From positions 10,499,948 through 10,563,947 of the forward strand of contig CM055114.1 of the NCBI GenBank assembly GCA_029204225.1: 64,000 bases of DNA. The letters are read 5' to 3'. The position numbers and the translations under genes are program-made. The stretch comes from Diphasiastrum complanatum (lineage: Eukaryota > Streptophyta > Lycopodiopsida > Lycopodiales > Lycopodiaceae). How positions within the stretch are numbered: the stretch's first letter is position 1; every line of letters begins with the position of its first letter. The notes beneath the pieces are model-generated. The model saw nothing but the letters and a program-made list of their open reading frames with translations. It was not told the origin of the DNA and searched no databases. Of the stretch, positions 54,383-64,000 are shown piece after piece.

Positions 54383-56530
54383 ATAAGATCAGATAAGTAC
54401 ATCTCAAGTGTGATAGATAGTGAAAGGAGCATATGAATGTCTCCAAAAACAAATGGCAAACGACAAACTATTAGCTAAACTAATTGGTCTAGCAAGACTA
54501 GACAAAATGTTTGAAATGTCTGAATGTCTAAACTGCTCTCAAACATGAAAGTCCGAAATATAGTACAAAGGGGTGTCATATAGCTATACAATATCCATCC
54601 AAACTGTATGGTAGATCATGCCGCCACAAGACCACAACCAAAGAACGCAAGGATAGAAGAAGAAGCTGGTGTTGAAGTAGTAGGCCCGCGCACATGAACT
54701 CTAGATCTGTGAGGACTCCTAGTAGCTCTGATGTGTGATCTGCAAGCAACCCGCTATCGCCGATCACGATGAGAATCACGAGGTAAGATATCTGACTCAT
54801 CCTCAGACAATATATTGGCACCAATGTCTGCTCTGGATTGTCTCCTAGAGAAAAAGGAGGTAATTTTGGGTCTGCTAGGAGTCGTGGTATCCAAATTGAT
54901 CTCTCTGACAAATATCTCGACGAAGCAGGAACATCTCTCATAGCATCAATGCTACACATCGAGGGTCAACATCTGAAATGAGTGAGCGAAGTGTGACTGG
55001 AGAATCTCGGAAAAGACAATGATAGCGTCCTCGAATCTCGTAATAGACAGGACATCTGAATAGAAAATACTCCTCTGACTCCACCTCCTCTAACTTGCGC
55101 ATTTGACAAAGTCTGCTCATATGAGGGACGCCCTGGAAGCGCCCCGTCTCAACATATGGTTGGTGTGAGAAACTTGGAACTGACCCAGTGTAAAATGGAG
55201 GCAATGTGAAAGTCCACTATTCAAATAACAAGACAAAACTGGGATCCCAACATTGTCTAGCTCAAGGAACCTAGAGGGATAGAAGTCCGGCTTGACTCCC
55301 AAGGGCCCCTGCCAGGACACTCGAGAGCATGCACGATAAATAACCCCTCTGATATATTGATGAGAACCCGCTGGTAGGTCAGAGATATTGATGCCATATA
55401 TCCGTAGAAGACGAGAAGCCTGGGAGTACCATGATAATTGATCACCCTGAGAGAAAAGCTGTGTGTGGATACCGTGAAACCGAAAGACTCATCACTCTCT
55501 GGATATAAGTGATCAATCTGAAAATAGCCTCCACCCGTAGTCGAATGACGACAAACTCAGCAAGTAAAACCTGGTGAGGAACAGATGGTTTGGCACGGAT
55601 TATACGTGCAAGCATACTGATCTGTAGACGAGAAATGCTAGTTCACTCTAACTCGGGAATCCCCATGCACCAAACTTCCGTTGCATACATAATTGTGGGT
55701 GTAACAATAGTATCAAATAAGTTACACTTACTCGGAGAATCCCGAATGTGCTTCCTGAAACAAAAACGCTCAAGACTAATCAATGATGCATGACCCTGAC
55801 GTAGTCTAGTAGTGGCAGCGTGTCTCATATTGAAAGCAGGGCCAGTGAAAGAAGTCCCCAAGTAAGTGTAGGAGGATACCACCTCGAGTGAAAACCTGTC
55901 GCTGCATAAAGGTCTTGGAGGTATTAAAGATCATGATCTCTGTTTTCCTGGTATGCACAGTCAAAACCAAATAAGTCTCCAAAAACCTGTAATGTGTCCA
56001 AGTGCCGCTGCAACCCCTCACCAGACGCAGAAAGCAAGGCCACATCATCAACATAAAGCAAAATAGAAATGAGTATATCACTAGGCCTACAGGCAATACC
56101 AGCATCCTGGTTGATGGCTCTCTCAAGCTCATCAATATATAGACCAAAGAGTGTGGGGGAGAGGGAACAACCCTGCTCACCCCAATATTACTCCTAACTC
56201 TCTCAGAGAGACCCTCCTCTGACCTAAAGCATCTCCAAAACCTGCTCATAGAGTGCCATGACAGCCAATATGGTATCAGTAGAAAAATCAAGATCTCTTA
56301 GTCTCTGGATAAGCATATGACGTGGAACAGAGTCAAACGCTTTTCTGAAGTCCACTAAACAACAATATACTCTCTCATGTCTGGATCTAGCCTCCTCAAT
56401 AATAGCTCGAAGAGTGAAAACATGATCAGTGGTAGAGTGATGTGTCCTGAAGCTAGCTTGACCCAAAGCATGTAGCCTCCGCGTCTCTGCCTCACAGCTA
56501 ATCACTGTCTGAAGGATAGTGCCATAATGA

Positions 56531-57250
56531 TTCCTTACTTCGAGAAACCCGAACTCAGGAAGCAACGCGGATGGCGCTTGATACTATGACTCTTGCATCT
56601 GTCACACCTAATTATCCCAACGGGTTTAAGTCCATATTCTCTGATGTATGGTTTCCAGCCTAGGGCTCCCATTTCAATTGGCCTCAAAAGAGCCTCAAGG
56701 TTAAAGCAACAGTAGATTTCCTGCATGATATGCAAGAAATGTTGCTTGTTGCTCGCGATAACGTAAAAACGGCTCAGGATAGAGCCCAATTTTAAGCTAA
56801 TCAAAAGCAACAACCTAGGGTCTATGAGGAGGGAGCTTGGGTATATCTTAGAATCCCAAAAGACTCTAAGGTATTAAAGACTGGAAAATGTCCTAAGTTA
56901 TCACCTCGTTATGTTGGGCCTTTTCGTATTGTAAGGAAACTCCAGCGGAGTGCCTATCAACTAGAACTCCCTCAAGGTGTTAAGGTTCATCCAGTTTTTC
57001 ACATTAGTCGTTTTAAGGAACGACTTGGTGGAAAGGATGACTTGATTCTTCAGGAGGACCTAGTTCAGCTTGAGGACCTGACATCCTTTGTACCTTCGGA
57101 ACCACAGGCCATTGTTGATGTATGTCAACGTGGGCTCAGAAACTGGCAGTTAACTGAGTACTTGGTTCGCTGGAAAGGAAGCTTCGAAGACGATGATACT
57201 TGGGAAAAGGAACGTGACCTTAGACTGAGATTCCTAGATTTTCTTCCTTA
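56531..57250 (+). pseudogene. Chromovirus integrase C-terminus and chromodomain
   Basis: Plus strand: LSPYSLMYGFQPRAPI (end of integrase core, ~56,625), then EEGAWVYLRIPKDSKV and KLSPRYVGPFRIVRKLQRSA (~56,895-56,955). Next is VKVHPVFHISRFKERLGGKD (~56,980), and finally the chromodomain QLTEYLVRWKGSFEDDDTWE (~57,148) with stop at 57,249. The last ~400 bp form a clean frame. It is truncated upstream by LINE copy E and is in the opposite orientation to both flanking LINE copies. Confidence 0.8.
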
Positions 57251-57264
57251 GAAGAGGAGTCTTT

Positions 57265-57278
57265 TAAGGGGGAGGGAA
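57265..57278 (+). promoter_or_regulatory. Polypurine tract
   Basis: AAGGGGGAGGGAA directly before the LTR start TGTTAGGGACCC, 15 bases after the chromodomain stop. Confidence 0.85.
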
Positions 57279-57465
57279 TGTTAGGGACCCAACTCCCTTG
57301 GGTCCCAAACTTAACTTGAGACTGAACGATGATTGGGCCTGTTGACTTGACTTGTGACTCGTGAACCTGCATGGTTGCCACGTGTTGTAATCTAGGACGT
57401 GTGCATGGAGGTATACAAGGGAAGGACCCATTTGCCATCCATTCTATCTACCTAGGAGAAGGTAG
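57279..57465 (+). repeat. Chromovirus 3' LTR, first ~187 bp
   Basis: It starts TGTTAGGGACCCAACTCCC and is cut at ~57,465, where LINE sequence on the minus strand begins. Confidence 0.75.
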
Positions 57466-58406
57466 ATGGATAGTGGTGTGAGATGAGAAAGTTTTTGGTG
57501 GACATGCAATATTGGCTGAGTGAAGAAGTGACTGAGATAAAAAGGCTGCTTGTTGGTCTATTGAGGATGAGAAGTGGAAGTCCTTGAGCAGTGTGGTTAA
57601 AGAGGAAGTGTATGAAGGAAGACCAAGAGGAGAGAAAGAAGGACGGCGGCGGGTGGGAGATGTCGTAACAGAACCAAGAGTAGCATGGCCAAGGGAGAGG
57701 AGCAATAAAGAGTGATCAAAGATGGTAGGGTGCATAATATGAAAAGAATCAAGGCCGGTGAACCAATGAAGTAGTCAACAACGTTGAGTCCACCTCCGTG
57801 TGGATGGTAAGTAAAACCTGATGATGATGGCCAACGATATAGGCCATTTAGAATGGCTAAAGAATGAGCTTCTGCTAGTCCAATCAACTGTTCTCCAAAG
57901 TGTGTAGCTGGAGTATCTGCATCCTGAGAGGTCCTGTCCAAACCCATGTCCAAAGCTTGGATCTGTAGGAAATCACTATCTGCATAAAACTCTGTCTACT
58001 GGGTGCTGGTGTGAGCATTAAAATCACCTGCTAGTAGAATAAGACCTTGCTGTGCATAGCTGACAATATCATCTGAAAGGGACTGAAATGGGTCATCACC
58101 ATAGTCTGCAAAAGCTGATGTCTGAGGTGCAAAATAACAAACTGATATAAAGAGATCTTGAGGCAACCCCAAGTAGCGACCAAAAAACTGTAGCCAAATA
58201 AATCTCGCCAATGGATCACTTTTGAGCAGTTTAAAATGAGTACTATATACCCCCCTGGTAAGACATGCGACACCACCAGAGCCACGTGTGGTTTTGCCTC
58301 TCAAGAAAGGTTTGTATGCTGAATGCCATGAATAATCCTGAATAGTTGGAAGGGGTTGATACAATGATTCATGAGTCTCTGCTAAGAGCAAAATATCACA
58401 TTTCTG

Positions 58407-58408
<2 letters not shown>
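57466..58408 (-). mobile_element. LINE copy F: endonuclease domain
   Basis: The minus-strand APE-type endonuclease begins with LLQKCDILLLAETHESLYQP (catalytic Glu in AETHE, ~58,400-58,350), then KTTRGSGGVACLTRGV and LILLAGDFNAHTS (Asp and Asn pair, ~58,030). Further on are FTYHPHGGGLNVVDYFIGSP (~57,825) and TIFDHSLLLLSLG (Asp-His end motif, ~57,730). The linker then follows to ~57,466. One stop and a frame change near 57,990 break it. The N-terminus is replaced by the tail of LINE copy G. Copy F could be the 5' part of the same insertion as copy E, split by the gypsy fragment, but ~550 bp of linker and RT N-terminus would be missing. Confidence 0.8.

Positions 58409-58475
<67 letters not shown>
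58409..58475. repeat. (AG)33 microsatellite, LINE copy G tail
   Basis: On the minus strand it is the end of a (TTC)n-TTATTC-TTC-(TC)n tail after CATTCATAAAGC. It abuts the endonuclease of copy F, and the open frame reads through it as a Leu-Ser repeat. Confidence 0.9.
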
Positions 58476-58478
<3 letters not shown>

Positions 58479-59099
58479 AGAATAAGAAGAAGAAGAAGAA
58501 GAAGAAGCTTTATGAATGTCACCATATATGTGCTGCATACAAGGTTGAAGGGGTGACAATGATGTCAAAAAGTCTTTTTTTTTGGGCATCTTGAATGGAC
58601 TTGCGGAAGCAAAATCTCTCATATTTCATGTAAGCCCGAGAAGTGTTGAAGACCATGACTTTGGTCCTTGAGATGTTCACCCGTAAGCCCCACTGGGTAC
58701 AAAAGGTATGTAAACAATCCAACCGTCGCTGTAATCCCTCTTTGGTGTGAGAGACTAGTACCACACCATTCGCATAGAGGAGGATAGCAATCAGAATATC
58801 ACCAAGCCTACAACCGTCCCCGCCACACCGAGAAATGACCCTATCCAACTCATCAATGTATAGTCCAAAAAGAATAGAGAGCCATGACAACTAGAATATT
58901 ATCAGTCGAGAAGCCCGGGTCGCGGAGTTTCTGGATAAGCAGTGAGCGTGGGACAGAGTCAAAGGCTTTCCACAAAACAACAATAAACCTTTTCCTTCCT
59001 GTGCCTAGCTTCCTCAGTAAGAGCTCGAAGTGTGAAGATATGATCAATAGTGGAGTAATGAGCGCGGAACCTTGCCTGACCCAATGCATGCAATCTCCT
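58409..59099 (-). mobile_element. LINE copy G: 5'-truncated RT with tail
   Basis: Minus strand: GRKRFIVVLWKAFDSVPRSL and RDPGFSTDNILVVMALY (~59,010-58,880), then, after a deletion and frame change, ILFGLYIDELDRVISRCGGD (~58,870) and AILLYANGVVLVSHTKEGLQ, where the catalytic YADD has become YANG (58,761-58,776). NTSRAYMKYERFCFRKSIQD follows. The 3' UTR is very short and ends TTCATAAAGC and the (TTC)n(TC)n tail. It is truncated at 59,099, exactly where the tail of the next copy begins. Confidence 0.8.
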
Positions 59100-59290
59100 G
59101 GAGAGAGAGAGAGGAGAAGAAGAAGAAGAAGAAGCTTTATTAATGTCTTGTCAATACCTATAGGTACAAAAGATTGAGTAAGTACATTTTAAGTGTGTCA
59201 TAGCCATAGGAGTGTAACAAATATTTTTGTAAATAACAATAAGAAAAGATAACATATTTTACCATAAAGTAAATAAGTAAATCGACATCA
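59100..59290 (-). mobile_element. LINE copy H: 3' UTR and tail only
   Basis: The minus strand ends TACC-TATA-GGTA, TTGACAAGACATTAATAAAGC, (TTC)7 and (TC)n. Upstream it aligns loosely with the 3' UTR of copy E (AAGTGTG...GGAG...AAATA) to about 59,250. The rest is lost or replaced by the gypsy LTR. Confidence 0.65.
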
Positions 59291-59299
59291 ATTTGAGCT

Positions 59300-59741
59300 T
59301 TCCAAATAGGACAAATTGAAGTATAAGTTATGGACTCGGCTCATTACATTCGCCGCGTCCATTTACATTTACAGTTACTTTACTTTATGCATAAGCAGGC
59401 CTTGGGCCCTTTTTTATTCATTAGTGACATTCAGACTATATGGTTGGCCTTTGGCCTTATTATTCATTATTAGGCCATTTGGACATATTACTAGAGAGTG
59501 GGGGCCTTCTTGGAGGGCGCACTATTATCCCTCCCAGTTGGGCCCTAGCCACTGGAAGCTTCCTTTTAGGGCTTCCTCTTGGCTATAAGTAGGGAAACTG
59601 TGTCATTTGTCATTCAGCTAATGATATTGATCTCTCTCTTTAGCCTCCTTAATCTCTCTCTTTCCTGCTTTCTAGGGTTAAGTTTTGCTTATGTAATGCT
59701 TTCATAGCTTAATGATAGATCAGCTGTGGCTCTATTCGTAA
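59300..59741 (+). repeat. Gypsy 5' LTR (start uncertain)
   Basis: Ends at about 59,741 before the primer-binding site. A TATA box CTATAAGT lies at 59,583-59,590 with CT-rich leader sequence downstream. The start cannot be fixed without the 3' LTR. Confidence 0.6.
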
Positions 59742-59743
59742 CT

Positions 59744-59755
59744 TGGTATCAGAGC
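59744..59755 (+). promoter_or_regulatory. Primer-binding site for initiator Met-tRNA
   Basis: TGGTATCAGAGC, perfect over 12 bases, two or three bases after the LTR. Confidence 0.9.
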
Positions 59756-60421
59756 ACTTTTCTGAGCACAATCTGGAATTTTTTCTTTGCTGCCTTGCCT
59801 TGCTCCTCCATCGCTGTTCCTACAGCTCCATTACCGTTTTGACAGCCCTGTTCCATTGCTGCTCCTTCCACTCCTTCCTCCCCAGCGTTCCCCCTGTTTG
59901 TCCCCTCTTTTCTTTGCTGCCCAGCGCTTCTCCTCTTCCTTTCCATCGCTGTCCCTGCCTTCCGACCTATCACTTTCGTCTGATATTTTTCCAGTTTGCA
60001 GCCATCTTCCACAGTTAGTTCCCTGACTGTCCAGTGCCCATCCTCATCCAAAAACTACCCAATTCCGACATCATTTGCTATTCCAAACAGCTAAAATTCT
60101 TCAACCTGTAAATCGCTGCCTCAGCACTCCCAACTTGTCACTTTTGCCTTTTTTTTTCTCCAATTCCAGCCATCTTTTACAGCTTATCAAAAGGCTGTCG
60201 CGCGCTCATTCTCCACCACATTTTCAGGAATTCTGACTCCGTTTACTCTTTCAAATTCACATTGTATCCCTGGCTGTCCAGCGCATTTTTACAGCTTCTC
60301 CATTGTTCATTGCTGTCTGTTTTTTTTTTCAGTTGTGATAATATTGGTTGTAATAGGCTAATTTGGGGTGACGACAAGAGTCCGCTCTCTCAAGTTTGCG
60401 TCTATTCCTTCCACTATCATT
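59756..60421 (+). other. Gypsy 5' leader
   Basis: About 670 bp of CT-rich leader between the primer-binding site and the gag ATG. The open frames at 59,743-60,051 on both strands are low-complexity (Leu/Ser/Pro or Arg/Glu rich) and unlikely to be coding. Confidence 0.6.
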
Positions 60422-62690
60422 ATGGCACATTCACCTACCCCGAGTGAGACTACTCAAGAAACCTTATCCGATCAGTTTCGTCGCATGGATGAGACCCTTT
60501 CTGGCCTCGTTCTTCGCTTCGATTCAGTTATGACCGGCTTTGCTACTATGCAGTCACAGATTGATTCTTTACAGCCTCATGGTCCTGGTAAAGCTCCTGT
60601 TTTTCCTACGTTTGGGACTCCCCCTCCATTTGGATTTCCATCTTCTTCTGCTAGTCAGCCTGGTGGTGGACCGTTCATTCCATCTAACCCACCTCCTGGT
60701 TTCTTTCCTCGTCCCCCCTTTCCTGAGCCACACTTTGCTCGAGACTTTCGTGATAGGGTACAGCTTGCTACCTATTCCGGTTCCTTTGACGGAAACTTAT
60801 TAGAGAATTGGTTTGCTAAGCTTGACACATATTTTCAGGTTTACCCCAAGATTGATCCTCAGAAGATCCAGTTGGCTGCTTTACATTTAGATGGACGTGC
60901 CGCCACGTGGTGGCGAGTTTATAGAGTTGATCCTGATCGGGAAGGGCTCCATGTATGGCATACTTTTTGCCGTGACCTCCGCCATGCTATGATTGATCCT
61001 CAGTGGCTTGACCGCCAACGTGATACATTCCGTAGTCTCACTCAGACGAGTGATCTTGCTTCTTATACAGATCAGTTTATGGAGCTTTCTTATCTTTTCA
61101 CAGATCTACAGCCCACTGAGCTTATTTCTCGTTACATTGCTGGGCTTCGTGGTGCTTTACGTTATGATGTTTCTTCCTTCCGTCCTACCACACTTGTTGA
61201 GGCGATGTCTCTTGCCAGTACTTTACAGCATAAGTACTCTGACACCCTTCCTTCCCGCTTCTCCCGACCCCGTCCTTCTGCTTCATCTTTTCCCGCTACG
61301 TTCACCCCTACACCGGCCCCTTCTGTTCCAGCTCTCTCCATTGCCCCTTCGCCTCCTCGTCCTCCGACTCCTCGACCTGCTTTTGTCCGACGTTACACGT
61401 CTGCAGAGTTCGCTGATCTTCAGCAGAAGTGTCTTTGCTTTCGTTGTAAGAGTCCTGACCATCTTGCCCGTGATTGCCGCCAGCCTCTCCCTACTACTAC
61501 TGCTGTTTTTTACCATGAGGGCACTACTCCAGATGATTCTGATATCTACATTCATATTTCTGATGAGCCTGACTTATCCTCTGAGCCTTCCCCTGATTTA
61601 CTTCCTGCTACTTGCCATGCTCAGCTTGCCTATGCTACTTGGACAGGGCGTCCTGGTCCTCGCTCCATTCGGTTAAGTGTGCGTATTACAGGTCGAGAGT
61701 ATATTGCTTTAGTTGATACTGGTAGCACTCATTCTTTTATTAGCAGTTATATCACTAGTCGGATCCGTGCTTCACCTGTTCCTGCTTCCCAGCCTCTCAC
61801 AGTTGAGGTTGCCAGTTCTCATTCTTTTCCTAGTTCTCAGATGTTTCAGCGTTTACCATACCGCATTAGAGATTTCTCTGGACAGGCAGATCTTTACATT
61901 ATCCCTATGGAGCGTTATGATCTTATCCTTGGTGCTGATTGGTTTGCATCTCTTGGAGCCGTTACACTGGACTTGACACAACAGATATTGACATTTGTAC
62001 ATGATGCAGTTACACACTCACTTGTGGGCATTGATTCTCAGGGAGACTTCCAGTTGATTACTGGGAAGCAGTTTATTCGCAGCCTGCCGAAGGCTCATTG
62101 TGCTGCCTTATTATGTGTTCAGCGGGCAGTACCAGTTCCTCCAGTTTCTACACCAACAGCTGTTCCTCAGGTGATTTCTGACTTATTACATCAGTATGCT
62201 TTTGTCTTTTCAGAACCTACGACGCTACCACCATTACGTGACGTGAACCATCATATTGATTTGCGTCCAAGTTCTGCTCCTCCCTCCCGTCCCCCTTATC
62301 GTATGCCTCGATCTGAGCGTGATGAGCTTGAGCTCCATATTACTACCTTGTTAGATCAGGGTCTCATTGTTCCTAGTCACAGCCCTTTTGGTGCTCCTGT
62401 TCTCCTTATTAATAAGAAAGATGGTACCAAACGCCTTTGTATTGATTACCGTGCTTTAAATAAGTTGACTATTCGTAATCAGTACCCTATTCCACACATG
62501 GATGACCTCTTTGACCAGCTCGGTACCTCTAAAATCTTTTCCAAGATAGACCTTCGTTCTGGATATTACCAAATCAGGATGCACCCTTCTGACGAACATA
62601 AGATTGCTTTCCGTACTCATCTTGGTTTATATGAATTTTGTGTGCTTCCTTTTGGTGTTACTAATGGCCCTCCTACGTTCCAGAATGTGA
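60422..62690 (+). CDS. Gypsy Gag-protease-RT polyprotein (broken at the RT active site)
   Basis: I chose ATG 60,422 ([20 protein letters not shown]) over the in-frame ATG at 60,368 because the upstream 18 residues look like leader. Residues ~60-110 are Pro-rich. Retrotrans_gag spans ~115-290 ([29 protein letters not shown]). The zinc knuckle [14 protein letters not shown] is at ~337. Protease has [10 protein letters not shown] at ~430 and LILGADW at ~502. RT starts at ~620 ([17 protein letters not shown]), with [20 protein letters not shown] at ~665, [20 protein letters not shown] at ~705 and [14 protein letters not shown] at ~744. Then a deletion of ~12 codons with a frame change precedes the VYFDD box, which lies in another frame at 62,701-62,715. 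It should make Gag and protease but no working RT. Confidence 0.9.
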
Positions 62691-62697
62691 TTGTGTC

Positions 62698-63230
62698 TTG
62701 GTTTATTTTGATGATATTCTTATTTTTAGTCAGTCTCTTGTACTTTTCTGTGGACTCCTGATTGTCAGACAGCGTTTGATACTCTTCGTCGTGCTGTTGT
62801 TGATGCTACCGTTATGTGTTTACCACAGTTTGATCAGAAGTTTCTTGTTGAGACTGATGCTAGTAATGTTGGTTTGGGTGCTTTACTTCGCCAGTCACAA
62901 TGTATTATTGCTTATGAGTCGCGTCGTCTTCGCTCTTATGAGCAACGTTATTCTGTGCATGAGAAAGAGCTTCTTGCTATTATCTATGCTCTTAAGAAGT
63001 GGCGTCATTATCTGTATCGAGTCCCATTTGACATTATTACTGATCACCAGTCTTTACGTTATCTGTTTTCTCAACGTGACCTTAGTGATCGTCAATTTTG
63101 TTGGTTGCAGTTTTTACAGTCTTTTAATTTCTCCATATTGTATCGTCCTGGTCGTGCTAGCACTGCTGTTGATGCATTATCTCGTCTTCCAGCTTTGTTA
63201 AATACACTCGTTCTACTATTCCTCCATGGT
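62698..63230 (+). pseudogene. Gypsy RT catalytic box and RNase H remnant
   Basis: [12 protein letters not shown] at 62,701 is followed almost at once by the start of RNase H (QTAFDTLRRAV at ~62,770), so about 100 codons of RT thumb and connection are deleted. RNase H is then nearly intact in one frame: FLVETDASNVGLGALL, YSVHEKELLAIIYALKKWRH, ITDHQSLRYLF and RPGRASTAVDALSRLP (~63,190). The catalytic Asp, Glu and Asp are all present. The frame changes after ~63,200. Confidence 0.85.
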
Positions 63231-63369
63231 TTGATGCTCTACCTGCAGCATACCTTACATGTTCTGATTTTCGTGATGTTTATAGTTCTGCCCCACCTGT
63301 TTCGTCCAGTCCTCATCAGGTTTACTCCATTATTGACAATCGTCTTTATCATTATGATTCTCTTTGTAT

Positions 63370-64000
63370 CCCTAGTTCTTTGGGTATCCGTTCCCAGTTG
63401 TTGTCGGATGCTCATTCCTCTCCTGTTGGGGGTCACTTTGGTTTTCAGAAGTCTTATGCTCGTCTCAAAGACCATTTCTATTGGCCCTCTCTTCGATCTG
63501 AGCTTGCTGTACTTATTCGTACCTGCCCTTTCTGTCTTCGTAATAAGTACTCCCGTTCTAAATCTGCTGGTTTGCTCCAGAGTTGGCCTATTCCTCATCG
63601 ATAGTGGACTGATATATCTATGGACTTTATCCTTGGCCTTCCCCATACCCAGCGTGGTCACGATTCATGTATGGTGGTAGTTGACAGGTTCTCGAAACAG
63701 GCACATTTTATCCCAGTTCGCAGTACTATCACAGCAGAGCAGTGTGCACGTTTGTTCCTATCAGAGATTTTCCGCCTGCATGGATTTCCTCGTACTATCC
63801 TTTTTGATCGGGATAGTAAGTTTACATCTATATTCTGGACAAAGCTTATGCGTATTTTGGATGTTCAGCTTTTTATGGGTTCTGCTTATCATTCTACTTC
63901 TGATGGGCAGTCTGAGGTCCTTAACAGACTTGAGGATTATTTACACCATTTTGTTACTCCTTCAGGGAAGGATTGGGATCAGCATTTATGTTTAGCAGAG
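63370..64000 (+). pseudogene. Gypsy integrase (partial at window end)
   Basis: Zinc-binding domain: LLSDAHSSPVGGHFG and HFYWPSLRSELAVLIRTCPF, then CLRNKYSRSK (63,400-63,560), giving the H-H-C-C set. A TAG at ~63,601 interrupts PIPHR-WTDISMDFILGL. The core continues with MDFILGLPHTQRGHDSCMVV (first Asp), TILFDRDSKFTSIFW (second Asp, ~63,800) and SDGQSEVLNRLEDY (Glu, ~63,905). The frame shifts by one between 63,600 and 63,680. It runs off the window before the C-terminal domain. Confidence 0.85.

Larger units (their letters stand above)
54318..56530 (-). mobile_element. LINE copy E: RT and complete 3' end
   Basis: Minus strand, 5'-truncated at ~56,530 inside the RT N-terminus (HYGTILQTVISCEAETRRLH). 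RT: HALGQASFRTHHSTTDHVFT, ERVYCCLVDFRKAFDSVPRH, then ILLYVDDVALLSASGEGLQR with the catalytic DD kept at 56,041-56,055. A C-terminal region follows (SLERFCFRKHIRDSPSKCNL, TPTIMYATEVWCMG), then a zinc-binding domain with EEVESEEYFLFRCPVYYEIR (~55,060) and a 3' UTR of ~550 bp ending ATGCC-AAAA-GGCAT (plus strand, 54,369-54,382), ATTAATAAAGC and (TC)n. Stops and frame changes are present near 55,640, 55,806 and 56,190. It lacks endonuclease and ORF1. Confidence 0.85.
59300..64000 (+). mobile_element. Ty3/gypsy element, youngest in the window, runs off the end
   Basis: Plus strand: 5' LTR (start ~59,300, uncertain), primer-binding site at 59,744, long leader with CT-rich sequence, gag-protease-RT in one open frame of ~756 codons, RNase H, and integrase through the D-D-E core to the window end. 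Damage is limited: a deletion with frame change at the RT catalytic region, loss of the RT thumb/connection, a frame change after RNase H and a stop at ~63,601. Accessory ORFs, chromodomain and 3' LTR would lie beyond 64,000. Confidence 0.9.

Noticed and set aside
60993-61676. 227-codon Leu-rich frame and other long frames overlapping the gypsy polyprotein
   Set aside because: Shadow frames of the gag-protease coding sequence, which has all the expected family motifs in its own frame.

Overview
The window is nuclear DNA from a plant, most likely a seed plant with a large, repeat-rich genome. The basis is the set of plant-type Ty1/copia and Ty3/gypsy retrotransposons with initiator-Met-tRNA or Asp-tRNA primer-binding sites, the chromodomain integrases, the GT-AG introns, and one conserved plant gene. 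I cannot name the species. I see no bacterial operon, tRNA, rRNA or CRISPR array.

Layout. (1) 1-13.1 kb: one Athila/Tat-type gypsy element read on the minus strand (LTR with a long CT tract, tRNA-Asp PBS, gag, protease). Its downstream accessory ORF was hit by a copia element, and a 9.2-kb block (1,727-10,899) was later inverted. The copia 3' LTR is cut in two by the right-hand inversion breakpoint, and its 5-bp target duplication TCTAC can still be found on opposite strands. (2) 13.6-16.4 kb: a second gypsy relic interrupted in its integrase by a deleted copia element with TSD ATCAA. (3) 16.4-20.1 kb: no recognisable gene. (4) 20.1-25.8 kb: a deleted copia element in partial tandem (internal-LTR-internal-LTR), with a 1-kb chromovirus derivative (TSD ATGTC) inside its gag zinc knuckle. 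(5) 26.5-36.1 kb: five in-phase exons of the only host gene seen, an FG-GAP repeat membrane protein like Arabidopsis At3g51050. Its introns carry a LINE, an LTR-PBS fragment and simple repeats. The first exon and all exons after residue ~240 are not found, so either intron 6 exceeds 27.9 kb or the gene is cut. (6) 37-51 kb: fragments of copia, gypsy and LINE elements, a tandem duplication, a 290-bp fold-back hairpin and one longer copia relic (42.4-46 kb) with a G-box-rich LTR. (7) 51-59.3 kb: at least four copies of one LINE family on the same strand, arranged 5'-end-to-3'-tail and joined by (TC)n tracts. (8) 59.3-64 kb: the youngest-looking element, a plus-strand gypsy element with a long open gag-protease-RT frame, running off the window.

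Apart from the host gene there is no pathway here. The biology is retrotransposon nesting, rearrangement and decay. Most premature stops whose original codon can be guessed are CAG/CAA/CGA/TGG turned into stop codons, the pattern expected from deamination of methylated cytosine. The points most worth following up are the inversion through the nested copia element, the LINE family with a possibly co-varying 3' hairpin and (TTC)n(TC)n tail, and the missing parts of the host gene.
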